From Plazaster borealis (taxonomy: Eukaryota; Echinodermata; Asteroidea; Forcipulatida; Labidiasteridae), in the NCBI GenBank assembly GCA_021014325.1, contig CM037462.1, forward strand, positions 7,856,501 through 7,920,500: 64,000 nt of DNA, in the 5' to 3' direction. Shown here in pieces: positions 55,801 through 64,000 of this stretch (positions within the stretch are counted from its first letter, which is position 1; the number at the start of each line of letters is the position of its first letter). The translations under genes were made by a program, and so were the position numbers. The notes beneath the pieces were generated by a model. The model was not told the origin of the DNA and made no database searches. It saw only the letters and a list, made by a program, of their open reading frames with translations.

Positions 55801-57420
55801 TTAATAGCTTACAATGTGTCCTTGTATTGGAAGTAATTTTTCTGAAGCCTGATGGGGTTACCGCCTCCGTCCCTCCAAGTACAAGTTACTTCTAGTGCAT
55901 CATAGCTGGAACATTTAAGATCTCTTGCTGGAGCCGGAGGTACTGTCAAATACATATACAAATTGTACAAATAAATTAAAGTGAAATCTTCCGTCGTATG
56001 GAAATATCAGCATTTAAATTTGTCAACTTCTAGAACCAAGAAATGGGATACATATCAACAATTATTCAGCTGTTATTTCGAACAATACTTTGATTTGTAC
56101 AGAAATCTGGGTACTGAATGTACTCACGGCCACCCTTCTTGTAACTAGGGTTTTATGGTCTAATGTGAGTTTATTTACAGGGATTTGTAAAACTGACCAA
56201 ATGCAAACAAACTTGTGGTCATCAAATTTAAATGAAGCATGATTTAGTTTTACTAAAGACATAATAATACTCATTGTTTTGTTTTGTTTTATGTTTTTAA
56301 ACAGAAAAAATTCATTGCAATTCTCTAGTTTTCAATAGAAATACCATGCAACCAACCTGTGAATCTTTTATCAAATTAGGTGGTCACGTTTAAGTGAAAT
56401 CAATGACAACAAGTTTAATATTTTGTAAGGGGTATTGAAAATGTTCATACATGTACATAGCTGCAACTGAATTCAGCGATTTTATGGGACTTGACGTGCT
56501 ATTTTCTTGACTTTGACAGTGTTCCAAAGAGAAACATTTCTCTGGAGGATATCAGTGAGGACCAAGATTGAAACTAATCATTCCTGATTATTACAATTCT
56601 GTAGGCTACTTGCTCTTTAAGGACAAACTTTTCTGAAAATGTAAAAAATAATAATCATTATAATTTGGGAGGCTACTCATCCTGACTCACAGCTGAGAAG
56701 CTGAATTGTGAAGGACACGGCTACAACATGCATGCAAGAGCACCTTTGACAGCCAGCCACATCGACCCATATTTATGACCATGGAGCACAGCCAAAGATC
56801 CAGAAAGTGTTTGATTTTTCCAGAGGGAGGGAAACTGAAGGACCTGTAGAAAAACCCTCATGGCATTGGAGATAACCCAAGGCACAACTCTACTCACATA
56901 AGGCCTTTGCCGGGAATCAAACCAAGGCCACAGTGGTGAGAGGTGAGCGCTTTACGCACTAGCTACCCAGGTCTAATCCCTTTGAGAAGCTTTTGGAAAG
57001 TGGCTAACATAATGAAATGTGTGTAAATCCAGCATTCTCAAATAATGAATGTTTATGAGTGCAATGGCTGCCACCTCTGATCTCAAACGTCTCACTATTA
57101 TTACTGTTTCCAGGATAACTTACATGTAACATACACTTCAGCAAGATGATGATCGTCACATTCATCAGAAGCTTGCAACACACATTGAAAGTGGATAGCC
57201 CTGTCTTGCATCATCAGATTTTTGATATGAATGGAGGATGTTCGATCATCGATCACCTCCAGTGTGTACTGCTCCACTATAGGAATCGGTTCCAGGTACC
57301 TGGTACAAGCTGTCCAAATGATATCAGATGCATTCTTGGTCCCGGTCTGATTCAGTGTACAATTGATGGTCAGATCACTGCCATTGAGAAGAAATACCGT
57401 ATGATCTGGTGACATGCTCC
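42709..57420 (-). CDS. gp130 (IL6ST)/Domeless-like class I cytokine receptor, 13 exons, 5' end missing
   Basis: Exons in transcript order: 57420-57124, 55942-55813, 54816-54659, 52637-52471, 51141-50985, 49220-49132, 48780-48678, 48334-48233, 47426-47285, 46648-46512, 45706-45386, 44911-44769, 43857-42709. They join in one frame of 1030 residues plus a stop. Domains in order: Ig-like; cytokine-binding module 1 (paired cysteines, CTWR); module 2 with WSEWS; three fibronectin III domains; a single transmembrane helix; a Box1-like KPVPEP motif; and a Ser/Pro-rich tail with YVMQ near the C-terminus. This is the tall-receptor layout of vertebrate gp130, LIFR and G-CSFR; insect Domeless is similar but, as far as I recall, lacks the Ig domain. 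Expected role: plasma-membrane cytokine receptor signalling through JAK and STAT. The kinase box and YxxQ support STAT3/STAT92E-type signalling; the ligand is unknown. The signal-peptide exon was not found. Confidence 0.92.
43930..44720. repeat. 72-bp minisatellite in the last receptor intron
   Basis: About eleven copies of a 72-base unit with GACTAAGATTTCAAGCTCTC, TTAAGACTTTTAGGTCCC and AGTCTCAGTC. It fills most of the intron between the transmembrane and cytoplasmic-tail exons. The unit is a multiple of three, so a 229-codon plus-strand frame is open but is not credible as a gene. Confidence 0.93.
44769..44911 (-). CDS. cytokine receptor exon: transmembrane helix and Box1-like motif
   Basis: Encodes TTIIIIVMSLAFSVVLLIL and FLCYSV, one hydrophobic membrane span, followed by RNSSLMKPVPEPFFINGIL. 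The KPVPEP stretch, about eight residues inside the membrane, resembles the Box1 PxP motif that docks JAK kinases. Phase 1 in, phase 0 out at GTAAGT. Confidence 0.92.
45386..45706 (-). CDS. cytokine receptor exon: fibronectin III 3 (whole domain)
   Basis: A single 321-base exon encodes the membrane-proximal fibronectin III domain, from PTQPRKLEGHRSSPTKIML and KWEKPEVFDG through VFYRPANEPSW to CGGAMP. Phase 1 at both ends. Unlike the first two fibronectin domains it has no internal intron. Confidence 0.9.
46512..46648 (-). CDS. cytokine receptor exon: fibronectin III 2, second half
   Basis: Encodes YIHGLATNYSIGGLQPYTKY and then TIYISVQNSAGSS through QVQTEFA. The GLxPYTKYTIYISVQNSAG motif is the fibronectin III E-F-G signature. 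Phase 2 in, phase 1 out. Confidence 0.93.
46706..46993. repeat. GGCCCAATTTCA-type MITE in receptor intron
   Basis: Left end GGGCCCAATTTCAAAAAGCTG, right end GCTTTATTAAATTGGGCCC. Upstream, 45900-46430 contains a loose tandem of about 100-bp units (GAGTTTTACAACC...GAGCACAAATACAGAAAA). Confidence 0.7.
47285..47426 (-). CDS. cytokine receptor exon: fibronectin III 2, first half
   Basis: Encodes PDPVENFRSVEPTPTSIQLL, then WDTPSNPKGVVETYFIEWTD and SKNSRN. Typical fibronectin III start. Phase 1 in, phase 2 out, completing Asp with the next exon. Confidence 0.9.
48233..48334 (-). CDS. cytokine receptor exon: fibronectin III 1, last part
   Basis: Encodes LDKFKLYDVRVAAFTKEGAI and then GPYSSLIVRDLTE. 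The L-x(3)-YDVRVAAFT...G-x-YS pattern is the fibronectin III F-G strand signature. Phase 1 at both ends. Confidence 0.9.
48678..48780 (-). CDS. cytokine receptor exon: fibronectin III 1, middle part
   Basis: Encodes APSPERRNGLIRGYRIESKQ followed by LGNVIVTEPLYVIR. The P-x-NG-x-I-x-GYRI pattern is characteristic of fibronectin III strands B and C. Phase 0 in, phase 1 out. Confidence 0.9.
49132..49220 (-). CDS. cytokine receptor exon: fibronectin III 1, first part
   Basis: Encodes PSGPILHLNSSLTTEKTAL and then YTRDVVFTWK, the first strands of a fibronectin III domain with its conserved Trp. Phase 1 in, phase 0 out at GTACTC. Confidence 0.86.
49330..50210. mobile_element. MITE with TTAAAGGGACACGTTG ends, carrying a nested foldback
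   Basis: Left end TTAAAGGGACACGTTGCC, right end (reverse) TTAAAGGAACACGTTG. It contains a palindrome GCCATTTATGGGAGTCAA / TTGACTCCCATAAATGGC (49506-49546) and a nested inverted-repeat insertion at 49681-49846. A related half-element ends at about 51491 (GGCAACGTGTCCCTTTAA) with its own palindrome around 51275-51320. Confidence 0.8.
49681..49846. mobile_element. 166-bp foldback element with a long hairpin
   Basis: Outer arms AGTATTGGGCCCGATATAGC and the reverse of GGATATTTCGGACCCAATACT. Inner arms ATTAGAACACATGCAGTACA continuing GGGAGG and their exact complement form a 26-bp perfect stem with a 24-base loop. Nested in the MITE at 49330-50210. Confidence 0.8.
50985..51141 (-). CDS. cytokine receptor exon: module 2, second half with WSEWS motif
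   Basis: Encodes VDVNGHNARARSYTVYNVRP, then YSNYTVMVSSKLQ and DNWSEWSMRVIEL. WSEWS (codons at 51016-51030) is an exact WSXWS box, the signature of class I cytokine receptors. Phase 0 in, phase 1 out. Confidence 0.97.
52471..52637 (-). CDS. cytokine receptor exon: cytokine-binding module 2, first half
   Basis: Encodes IPNKPRNVMVDFTLGENDV and then SMRVQWAIPDGWRKDLVHLE through YRINYTAEGSNQAAT. This is a fibronectin III-type module opening (P..P.nv, V.W..P, L.Y.i.Y). Phase 1 in, phase 0 out at GTAAGC. Confidence 0.92.
52830..53640 (-). mobile_element. non-LTR retrotransposon RT fragment
   Basis: In minus-strand order: NYRGISLLSIVGKVF (near 53560-53620), VDLSKAFDSVSR (RT motif A), LQKFGGPENFL, and after frameshifts INLGKTVL...TYLDSTVT. 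This order is standard for a non-LTR RT, but the catalytic YADD part is degraded, so it is a dead fragment in the intron between receptor exons 3 and 4. Confidence 0.85.
53645..54060 (+). mobile_element. L2/CR1-type LINE 3' end fragment
   Basis: Plus-strand frame with VYQFLQGTAPTYIQSL, RQLRSSDTKLLHIART and GTGSFSHSGPSL, followed by frameshifted tail coding sequence and a 3' UTR ending ATGGCGCATTATAAATGGCC plus (ATT)n. It abuts the opposite-strand RT fragment at about 53640. 54060-54170 is A/T-rich with GCAATATAACGCAATAAA-type short tandem repeats. Confidence 0.85.
54659..54816 (-). CDS. cytokine receptor exon: cytokine-binding module 1, second half
   Basis: Encodes AADDWKTMELGGTVNHARIN, then ASNMEMKIRVIQENPLGNC through TRFSIHKH. 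The exon ends at a GTAAGA donor in phase 1, so the next residue is Thr leading into IPNKPRNV, the expected hinge between modules. The length is set by this donor and phase. Confidence 0.85.
55040..55447. mobile_element. MITE copy, GGAGCGGTTATGTCCAC type
   Basis: Shares TTGAGATATCGCCGGAAATC and TGGAGCGGTTATGTCCAC with the element at 22846, and ends ACCATCCCTTTAAA. It lies between receptor exons 2 and 3. Confidence 0.7.
55813..55942 (-). CDS. cytokine receptor exon: cytokine-binding module 1, first half
   Basis: Encodes PPAPARDLKCSSYDALEVTC followed by TWRDGGGNPIRLQ and NYFQYKDT. The C-x(9)-CTW pattern is the conserved first disulfide and Trp of class I cytokine receptors. Phase 1 in, phase 2 out. 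Confidence 0.92.
57124..57420 (-). CDS. cytokine receptor exon: Ig-like domain
   Basis: Encodes SMSPDHTVFLLNGSDLTINC, then TLNQTGTKNASDIIWTAC through AIHFQCVLQ and HHLAEVYVT. The C...W...C pattern, length and position before the cytokine-binding region fit the Ig-like D1 of gp130. Phase 1 at both ends; the donor is GTAAGT. The preceding signal-peptide exon was not located upstream. Confidence 0.88.
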
Positions 57421-57720
57421 CTGGGAAATTTAAGAGGGGAAACAAATAAATTATAAATAAAAATGAAAACCCACTGCTTTTCTGAATTCTGTGGAGGAAA
57501 GAAACCAGACTAACCCTGCATATACAAATTGAACCCACTCCCTTCTCATTTAAGGGCAGTGTTCTTAAGGGACTATTTTACATTTTTCTTTAGAGTTACC
57601 TTCATGTAGGTCTCTACTAAGGGGCTGTTGTGCAGCAATCACACTAGGTTTTTAAAAAGTTGTTTTATTTTATGAGAGATCGCCTAACATCACAAGGCCA
57701 CTTCAAGGTGACCTCTACAC

Positions 57721-58968
57721 TAAGGCCCCGTTCCCACTGGACCCTGCATTGATCTCGCAATTCAAGAAAAGGGCGATCAGACCCGTGCAATTTCTCGAAA
57801 AGGGCGATCAAAGGGCGATCAGACCCCGCAAATTTGATCCACCTCGGGAGTAGGATTAAAGCGGGATCTGATCGCCCTTTTGGATTAATGGGCGATCAAA
57901 AGTCTAGTGGGAACGCAAAGGGCGATCAGACCCCGCAATTTGAGGGCAAACATCCCGGGTACGGTAGGCCCGAATGGCGCAAAAACGGTGTTCTTTTTTC
58001 TTCTATTCCCAGCACGCACCACGCATTTGGTGACATTATAAGAATTGCAAGTAAAGCATAAAGCAGTATTGACGTCGCGTGACGATACCAACTACTTGAA
58101 TGCTGTGTGAGTTGGCAGCGGCAGCACACACGAGTCGCATCAAAGTCTGCTCTAAAAAGCATGCACCCATCTCCGGCGTGCGTTTATTATTCAGAACGAT
58201 GTCTGTACACGCATTTACTATGGCAGCCGGTACCCAGAAGTAAGCCATTTTGCAATGACATTTAGCGTGTGATTTTTCTCTGTGTGGAAGGGCAACCCGA
58301 CTATTTTTCTTTTGCAGCTATCTCGTACCTCGTACTCACGATCGTGCCTTGTGATCGACCCCACTATATTGTGGGACATTACGGATTATATGATGGGTCC
58401 GAGGATGACAATTATTTTCAAAAGCCGCTGGACTATCTTTGATGTTCAAAGTGTTCATAAATATGGACAAAAAACGGTCTTGTTGAACAGACAGATTTCC
58501 TTAAAAAACTATGGAGTAGAAATGGGACTTTTTGTGACCCATTCATCTAGAAATAAAAACGAGGCAAAAATTTAAAAGAATTTTCAGAGTGAGTTTGGCA
58601 GTGTATGATTTTTCTTGTCTGTTTTGTATTTGTTTTTAGAATATTTTACAAACGATCTTTCTTAAAAAAATGTTTGCTGTTTTTTTTCTTTCTACAATAA
58701 TAATATATCGGCATATAAGCCGAAGATCAAAATCAATGTATAAACCGCGGTTTATAATCCGAAAATTACGGTACACGTTCTGTACAACGCATCCACACTA
58801 AACCCAAACCGACCTGCTTTGGTGAACTTTGAATCCACTTCCGTTCCCAAAAGGGGGATCAATGCGCGATCATACTCAAGTGGGAACGCGGCCGCGATTT
58901 CCGCCTGCGGCTAATCCTGCTGCTTGATCCTGATCTCGCATTTGTGGATCCAGTGGGAACGCGGTCTA
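57721..58968. mobile_element. 1.25-kb non-autonomous DNA transposon
   Basis: Both ends carry CGTTCCCACTGGA(T/C)CC in inverted orientation. Subterminal GGGCGATCAGACCCCGCAA units occur several times on the left, and GGGGATCAATGCGCGATCA and GTGGGAACGCGG on the right. No transposase frame was seen. It lies just upstream of the receptor Ig exon. Confidence 0.75.
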
Positions 58969-59049
58969 AGGCCTAACTGATTTGGGCTATCGACCCAAAT
59001 CAACTGCCACCATGGGCACCAAATCAACTGCCACCAAGGGCATGTTGCC

Positions 59050-59300
59050 ATCTACTCCTGGGGCTGAAACAGGGTTACCCCCTCCACAGTCCGTAAGGAT
59101 TTAGGCATGGGTATTATCCACTAGGAACCTGGCTGGTAGAGCAGAATGCAATACCTTCCCAACTTTTTACGAACAAATTATGGTTAAGTGCCTTGCTCAA
59201 GGGCACAAGTGTCATGACCGGGATTCGAACCTACACTCTGCTGCTGACAACACCAGAGCTTGGGTCCGGTGAACCAGACCGCTCGTCGACCACTTGCCAA
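59050..59300 (-). repeat. tRNA-derived SINE, third variant
   Basis: The minus-strand head contains GAGCGGTCTGG and GTTCGAATCCCGGTCATGAC. A family A-like GCAAGGCACTTAACCATAAT segment follows, with a different body. Next to it, 59395-59535 carries an inverted pair around CACATGGTTCAGGGCAAGCTTTTG / GCTTGCCCCAAACCATGTG. Confidence 0.75.
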
Positions 59301-60204
59301 GACTAGTGCATGCAGGGCTAGTGATTAAATGCGCCTTTTGCGAGTTAGATTTGGAGAGTCTGGTACAATGAATTAATTGTTCGCGAGTGTTGCTACACCA
59401 CAAGACAGTGTTGCTACGTCACATGGTTCAGGGCAAGCTTTTGTATAGCAACCTCCAGATGGGCAAAGCCTGGTAACACGGTGCCATACACATTCAGAAT
59501 GAACTACGCAAAAGCTTGCCCCAAACCATGTGACATAGCACATGTCTCTAGTCTGAGGAATTGACATTTAAACAGCAACTTAAGACTAAGCAAGTCATTG
59601 CCCAGACATTAATCAATCAATCTAACTCGCAAATGGCTAATCGAGTCCTGCAGACCCAGGGTAATCGCCATGGTTTCCATTGCTTTTGTTTCTGTGCCCT
59701 TTGTAAATTTCCATGAGGAGTGCCCCCTTATCAAGCCTTTTTCTCAAGAAAAAAAGTTCAAGGCCTTGGAGACAAGTGACAGTACAAGGATAAAAAAAAA
59801 AAAAATTTGTTTTGCCCACTGGCAGGAAGATCACTAAATGCAAAGTCGCATTTTTTTTCAGTCTATATATATCTAAAAAGCCTCCGGTTCTAGACTTCTA
59901 CATCCTCAATCGAAAAGCCTTTCTCGGAAGACATCCCGACTTTGTTGACACAGTGCCCCTAACCATCTATTTCAGAATGAAGAAAGAAAAAAATGAGAGT
60001 CAGAAGCTGGCACCATAACCCTTAGCACTCATGGGGGAGGGGTCTTTCTTGTTTACAACAAGAACATGTAGAATGCACTAAAACACGCCCTTCAGTTTAG
60101 CCTCTGAACTTCTGTTTACAACAGAGAGCAACTGGTACCATGAGATACCAGCTTCCGATGTCTCCTTACTTGTATTGTGCATAGTTAAAGATAGGGTCAT
60201 AGGT

Positions 60205-60420
60205 CATAGATTGGTAAGAACTCCAAAAATTAATGACCATAGAAACTTACTTGGTGAGAAGCACTGCAGCAACTGTTAAAAATGTTTAAACGATTTTGAG
60301 AAAGGATTCCCTTCGAAGTAATATGGTTAGGAAAAAATGTCACCAAAAAACATTTGAATCTGAATGAATCGTTTCTCAGATTTATGAGGGTTGGTCCATT
60401 CGCGAATGCTGCGGCCAGAG
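60205..60420. repeat. partial MITE, GTATAC/ACTTACTTGGT type
   Basis: Shares GAAACTTACTTGGTGAGAAG and AATCGTTTCTCAGATT with the elements at 22846 and 29045. 59540-61480 otherwise holds nothing recognised; the receptor signal-peptide exon was sought here on the minus strand and not found. Confidence 0.55.
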
Positions 60421-61558
60421 ATGCGGTTGGTACCTGTTGTCTAATCGCTAAATGCTGACGGATTCGACAGTCTTCTGAAAATACTGTGATAGTTTTTTGC
60501 TGTTTTCTCAGCAAGTATAACTTTAAAGCTAAACTGCAGGAGGTTCAAAAACATACTCGAATGACCTTAAAGAAATACACAAATTTATACCAACTTATAA
60601 AAAGAAAGAAATGAGCAGATGCAAGAGATTTGACACCCTTGTTGGTTGAGTCCCAAGAGTCAATACACATCTCTCTGCATAGCACAAGCATGCACTGACC
60701 TATTTACGTCAAGACACTGGGACTAAAGCACTCTCTTTATCACAGTCAATTGTCTTATCAAAACATGACAGCTAAACAATATCAGCCCATGCAGTTTCTT
60801 TAAGTGCCTTAAAATTTTAACAGTGAAAAATATAAAGAATTGTACATGCTCTTGCATAATAAGTGTAATAGCAAATGGAGAACCTTGAGAGTGGGGTGGA
60901 GGGGTTGTTTATATAAAAAGCTAAGGACTTTCAGTCCCCTCTGGGCAGCCTTGGATTAATGGATTCCTAGAAAACATCAAAGCAGTAACCTTCAGGTGTG
61001 CCAAGAGAGTGGACAGCCAGGGGCTTTTATAGGTCTGAATAAACTGATCGCTTACATAATCAATCCAGACAAGCAAGTATTGCAGTAAAGGTGTGACTGC
61101 AATCTTGGCATTTATGATAAACCACAGAGGAAAATACAATTTGTGAATACTGATAAAAAAAAGGTTGTTTTTTCCATCAATTTCTAATAAGAACAAAAAC
61201 AAATTTGTCCCTTTTAAAATTTTACTTTGTAGGCCTACTGCATTCACTTTATTATCTCTACCGAGATAAAAACATTCAGAAAAGGTGAACACATAGTTGA
61301 TCAACGACACTCGAAATAAATAGCACAAAGGGAGTAAACACAACTTTATGTAAAGTAACCTGAGATTATAGAGGTGGCACCATTCTTCAGAAATCTGTGG
61401 TAAAGCACTGCCATCAAATTGGGCCCTTCTCTAGAAGGCAAGGTTGCAGGTTCAAATCCTCGCATGTGGATTATTTGTAGGACTTAAATTTGAAAAGCAC
61501 TAAGCAAACGATGCTTCTCACACATCAGTATACAAGGCAGGGTACGGTAATACCAAAT

Positions 61559-61850
61559 TTTATTATTAATATAAATTATCATTATAATCATTATTATTAC
61601 TATTATATATTATTGTTGTTGTTATTGTCGTTGTTGTTTTGTTGTTGCTGTTGTTGTACTATTATCATTAATATCATTATCGTTGTAGTTGTTGTAGTCA
61701 TCGTTATCGTCTTTGTTGTTGTCATTGTCAACATCGTCATTGTGTTGGTGTGGTCATCGTCATCAACGTCGCCATTATCGTTGATGTCGTTGTTATTATT
61801 ATTATAGAATTATTATTGTTATTTTTATTAATTTCTGGTAATGGAACCTC
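61559..61850. repeat. imperfect trinucleotide (ATT/GTT/GTC)n repeat
   Basis: About 290 bp of ATT, GTT and GTC triplets with point variants. The plus-strand frame through it is spurious. Confidence 0.92.
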
Positions 61851-62029
61851 AGGGTGCCTCAGAAGTTAATTTAATCATGATTTAATCACTGTAACTCAAA
61901 AGCCTGAGAGACAAGGGTGTTTGCAATGAACCAGAAACACTGAGGTTAACCCCTACTCTTACACAATAAGTGTTCTGAGTTCTTTGAAGTACACTACATG
62001 TACCTATCCAGACCTATGGCTTAATTTAC

Positions 62030-62180
62030 CCATCCCAAGGACAAAGCAACTATGGTAAAGTATCTTGCTTAAGGACAGTAAGCATCGTGACAAGCCAGGC
62101 CGGGATTCGAACCTACACTCTGCGAATGACAGAACTTGAACTCCGTGCACTAGGCAACTCAGCCACAACTCTCCACACTT
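62030..62180 (-). repeat. tRNA-derived SINE head, degenerate
   Basis: Minus strand reads AGTTGTGGCTGAGTTGCC ... AGAGTGTAGGTTCGAATCCCGG followed by CAAGATACTTTACC, the SINE head and the start of its body. 62185-64000 holds no recognised gene or element; 63330-63390 has a short GGCTCTGGCTTT-type tandem. Confidence 0.75.
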
Positions 62181-64000
62181 GCACAGTGCTTATGCTTCTA
62201 GACATTAAAAATACACTAAAATAGAGGTTTAACTGAAAGCTAAAGCTTTCAATCCTTAAAAATATTATTATTTTTAAACCCAGTAAAAACCACACATATA
62301 GTTTAGGAGAAAAACATTTATAAAAAATATTGTACGTCAAGTAAGTTTTCATTAATTTACACTTCATCATGTGTTATGACATCAAATCCATACTTGTCTT
62401 CCATCAAACCATTTTAATCCACCCCCAAGGGGTCAATAACTCATCTCAAGCAAACACTTGAAGACCTTCTTATTTCATCTCTACAGATGGTCAAGTTACA
62501 GCAACGCCCAACATAATCTCAACACCCCATGAAAACAAAACAAAAAAAACCTGCTTGCTATCAGTAACGACCCAAAACTCTATAGGGTTCACTGCTGGGA
62601 ATGATTTAGTAGCATCATACCTACCCTCCAGCAGGCGTATTCACTTTCATTCCAAGAAATCTTTGACCGTTTCTATGGCTGCCGTGTCCCCTGCAGGATA
62701 ATGAGGGGCCCCGGTGCCCTGTCATTGGGGACTTACTTATCAACCAGCCAGAGTACTTGCAGGTGATATTTTTTCACTACCGTCTCTGCCTATTCAGCGA
62801 AAAATGTCAGATTTTTGTATTCAGCTGGGGTAGCTTTTCTGGTCAGTGGAGAGTGATAATCACTTGAACGGTTAAATAAGTTCACAGTACTATAATATTT
62901 TATTAATCATTCAACAAGAAAAAGAGGCCAGTTGAGGGGGACAAGGTGGAGGCCGGGTCTGAAGGCAGTAAAAAAAATGATAATGATATAAATTTATAAA
63001 ACAAGGTTAAATAATCAGTTCATTTAGATCTTGAAAATGAAGCTGAGATTTCCAATCTTTCCTACCCATTAACTTTACGAGACAAGCCAGGATGAAGGTA
63101 AAACAAGAACACAACAAAATTGTTATTTGTTTTTATATATAAAAAAAAAAAGGTAAAAGCTTTCCTGAAATGTCTAATTTGAAACTGGGCCAGCAAAGAT
63201 CTTTGATGGCACTTGAACTATTTTTTCTGTAAATGACACGACAGACCGAGTTCATTACTTTCACATGATGACAGGGAATATCTTGATTAAAAGAGACTGC
63301 CGTGGCTTTTGACTGTTATTTCCACTTCAGCTCTTATACTCTGGCTCTGGCTTTGGCTCTGGCTTGGTCTCTGATTACCGGCTCTGGCTATTTCTGACAT
63401 TCAGAATTTGCATGCCAACAAATCACACAGCTTCAGAATTGCTGATGGAACTTGGAGGGAAATTTCACCATTGTACTTTTTGGAAGAGTTAGAATTCCCG
63501 AACATACCATACAAGGGTGAGAGTCACTGGGGTGAGAGTGCTGACAAAAAGGTCGTAAACTAGTATCTCAGCGATAAGAATTATGTTGAAATTGTGGCAT
63601 TTCCACCTTTTGGTAACCCCTGGAGTAGATTTCAAGGAGCTTTTATGAACAGTATCCTCAGCACTTACAGAAGTAGATCAAAGAGCAGGATTTCTTTGTA
63701 TCTGAAGAAAATAACAGCTGCTTTTTCCTGTCCACCAGGTAGACATAAAAAAAAGTCTGAAATTTCTTATCCCAGAATCAGTGAAAATTACATCAAATTT
63801 GGTGATTTTTGAGTGAAAACAACAAAAGAAAGTTTTCATTTATCAGGGATTTTATGAATGTTCATATAGGGCTTTTTGGCAATTTTAATAAGCAACAGTG
63901 TATTGAGGGGTATTCAAATGCTATGTCACCAACTTTGACAGTACTTGAATGACAAATGTATTACTAGAAAATGTTGAATGGTTTTAAACTGTTCACACAC

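Noticed and set aside
57421..57538. Upstream extension of the Ig exon starting MGSICICRVSL
   Set aside because: A TTTCCCAG acceptor at 57421-57428 with phase 1 fits the gene, and the extension would be intron sequence read through.
60921..61343. 140-codon minus-strand frame considered as the receptor signal-peptide exon
   Set aside because: No credible signal peptide followed by a phase-1 donor; composition is that of AT-rich non-coding DNA.
61490..61807. 105-codon frame of I, V and L residues
   Set aside because: Translation of a trinucleotide repeat.

Overview
The window is eukaryotic nuclear DNA from an animal. It has many short exons with GT-AG introns, long AT-rich introns, tRNA-derived SINEs, a Penelope-like retroelement, L2/CR1-type LINE fragments, DNA-transposon remnants and several minisatellites. 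Gene content and repeat style suggest a marine invertebrate deuterostome, probably an echinoderm. That placement is an inference and no marker gene proves it.

Two protein-coding genes can be reconstructed, both on the minus strand. The first (1809-25575, continuing off the left edge) is alpha-N-acetylglucosaminidase (NAGLU, family GH89), the lysosomal heparan-sulfate exoglycosidase. Sixteen exons join in one unbroken frame of about 672 codons, from the signal peptide to roughly 70 residues before the expected C-terminus. One intron uses a GC donor, and another donor sits in a tandem array of donor-like heptamers.

The second gene (42709-57420, with its signal-peptide exon not found) encodes a class I cytokine receptor with the gp130 (IL6ST) layout: Ig-like domain, two-module cytokine-binding region with a WSEWS motif, three fibronectin III domains, transmembrane helix, Box1-like proline motif, and a 382-residue tail carrying a YxxQ STAT3-type motif (YVMQ) and a PPPPY motif. 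Thirteen exons join in frame. Every ectodomain module is bounded by phase-1 introns.

Layout: 1-280 24-bp minisatellite; 671-1010 degenerate SINE; 1809-25575 NAGLU exons separated by transposon-rich introns (a 45-bp minisatellite split by a MITE at 3.3-4.2 kb, a Penelope-like element interrupted by a MITE at 7.1-10.9 kb, a hAT-like element at 13.3-15.4 kb, SINEs at 16.6 and 20.9 kb, a MITE at 22.8 kb). The interval 25.6-42.7 kb is intergenic: a nested foldback cluster at 26.9-28.6 kb, a 114-bp satellite with a 672-codon open frame at 31.5-33.5 kb, a 19-bp minisatellite at 36.8-37.4 kb, a LINE 3' end at 37.65-38.64 kb, and a SINE nested in a MITE at 39.0-39.65 kb. Then come the receptor gene (42.7-57.4 kb, with a 72-bp minisatellite in its last intron) and a gene-poor right end with a 1.25-kb inverted-repeat element, SINE remnants and a trinucleotide repeat.

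The two genes show no functional link; one acts in lysosomal glycan breakdown and the other in JAK/STAT signalling. Exon borders were set by hand from splice signals and phase, and all internal phases agree.
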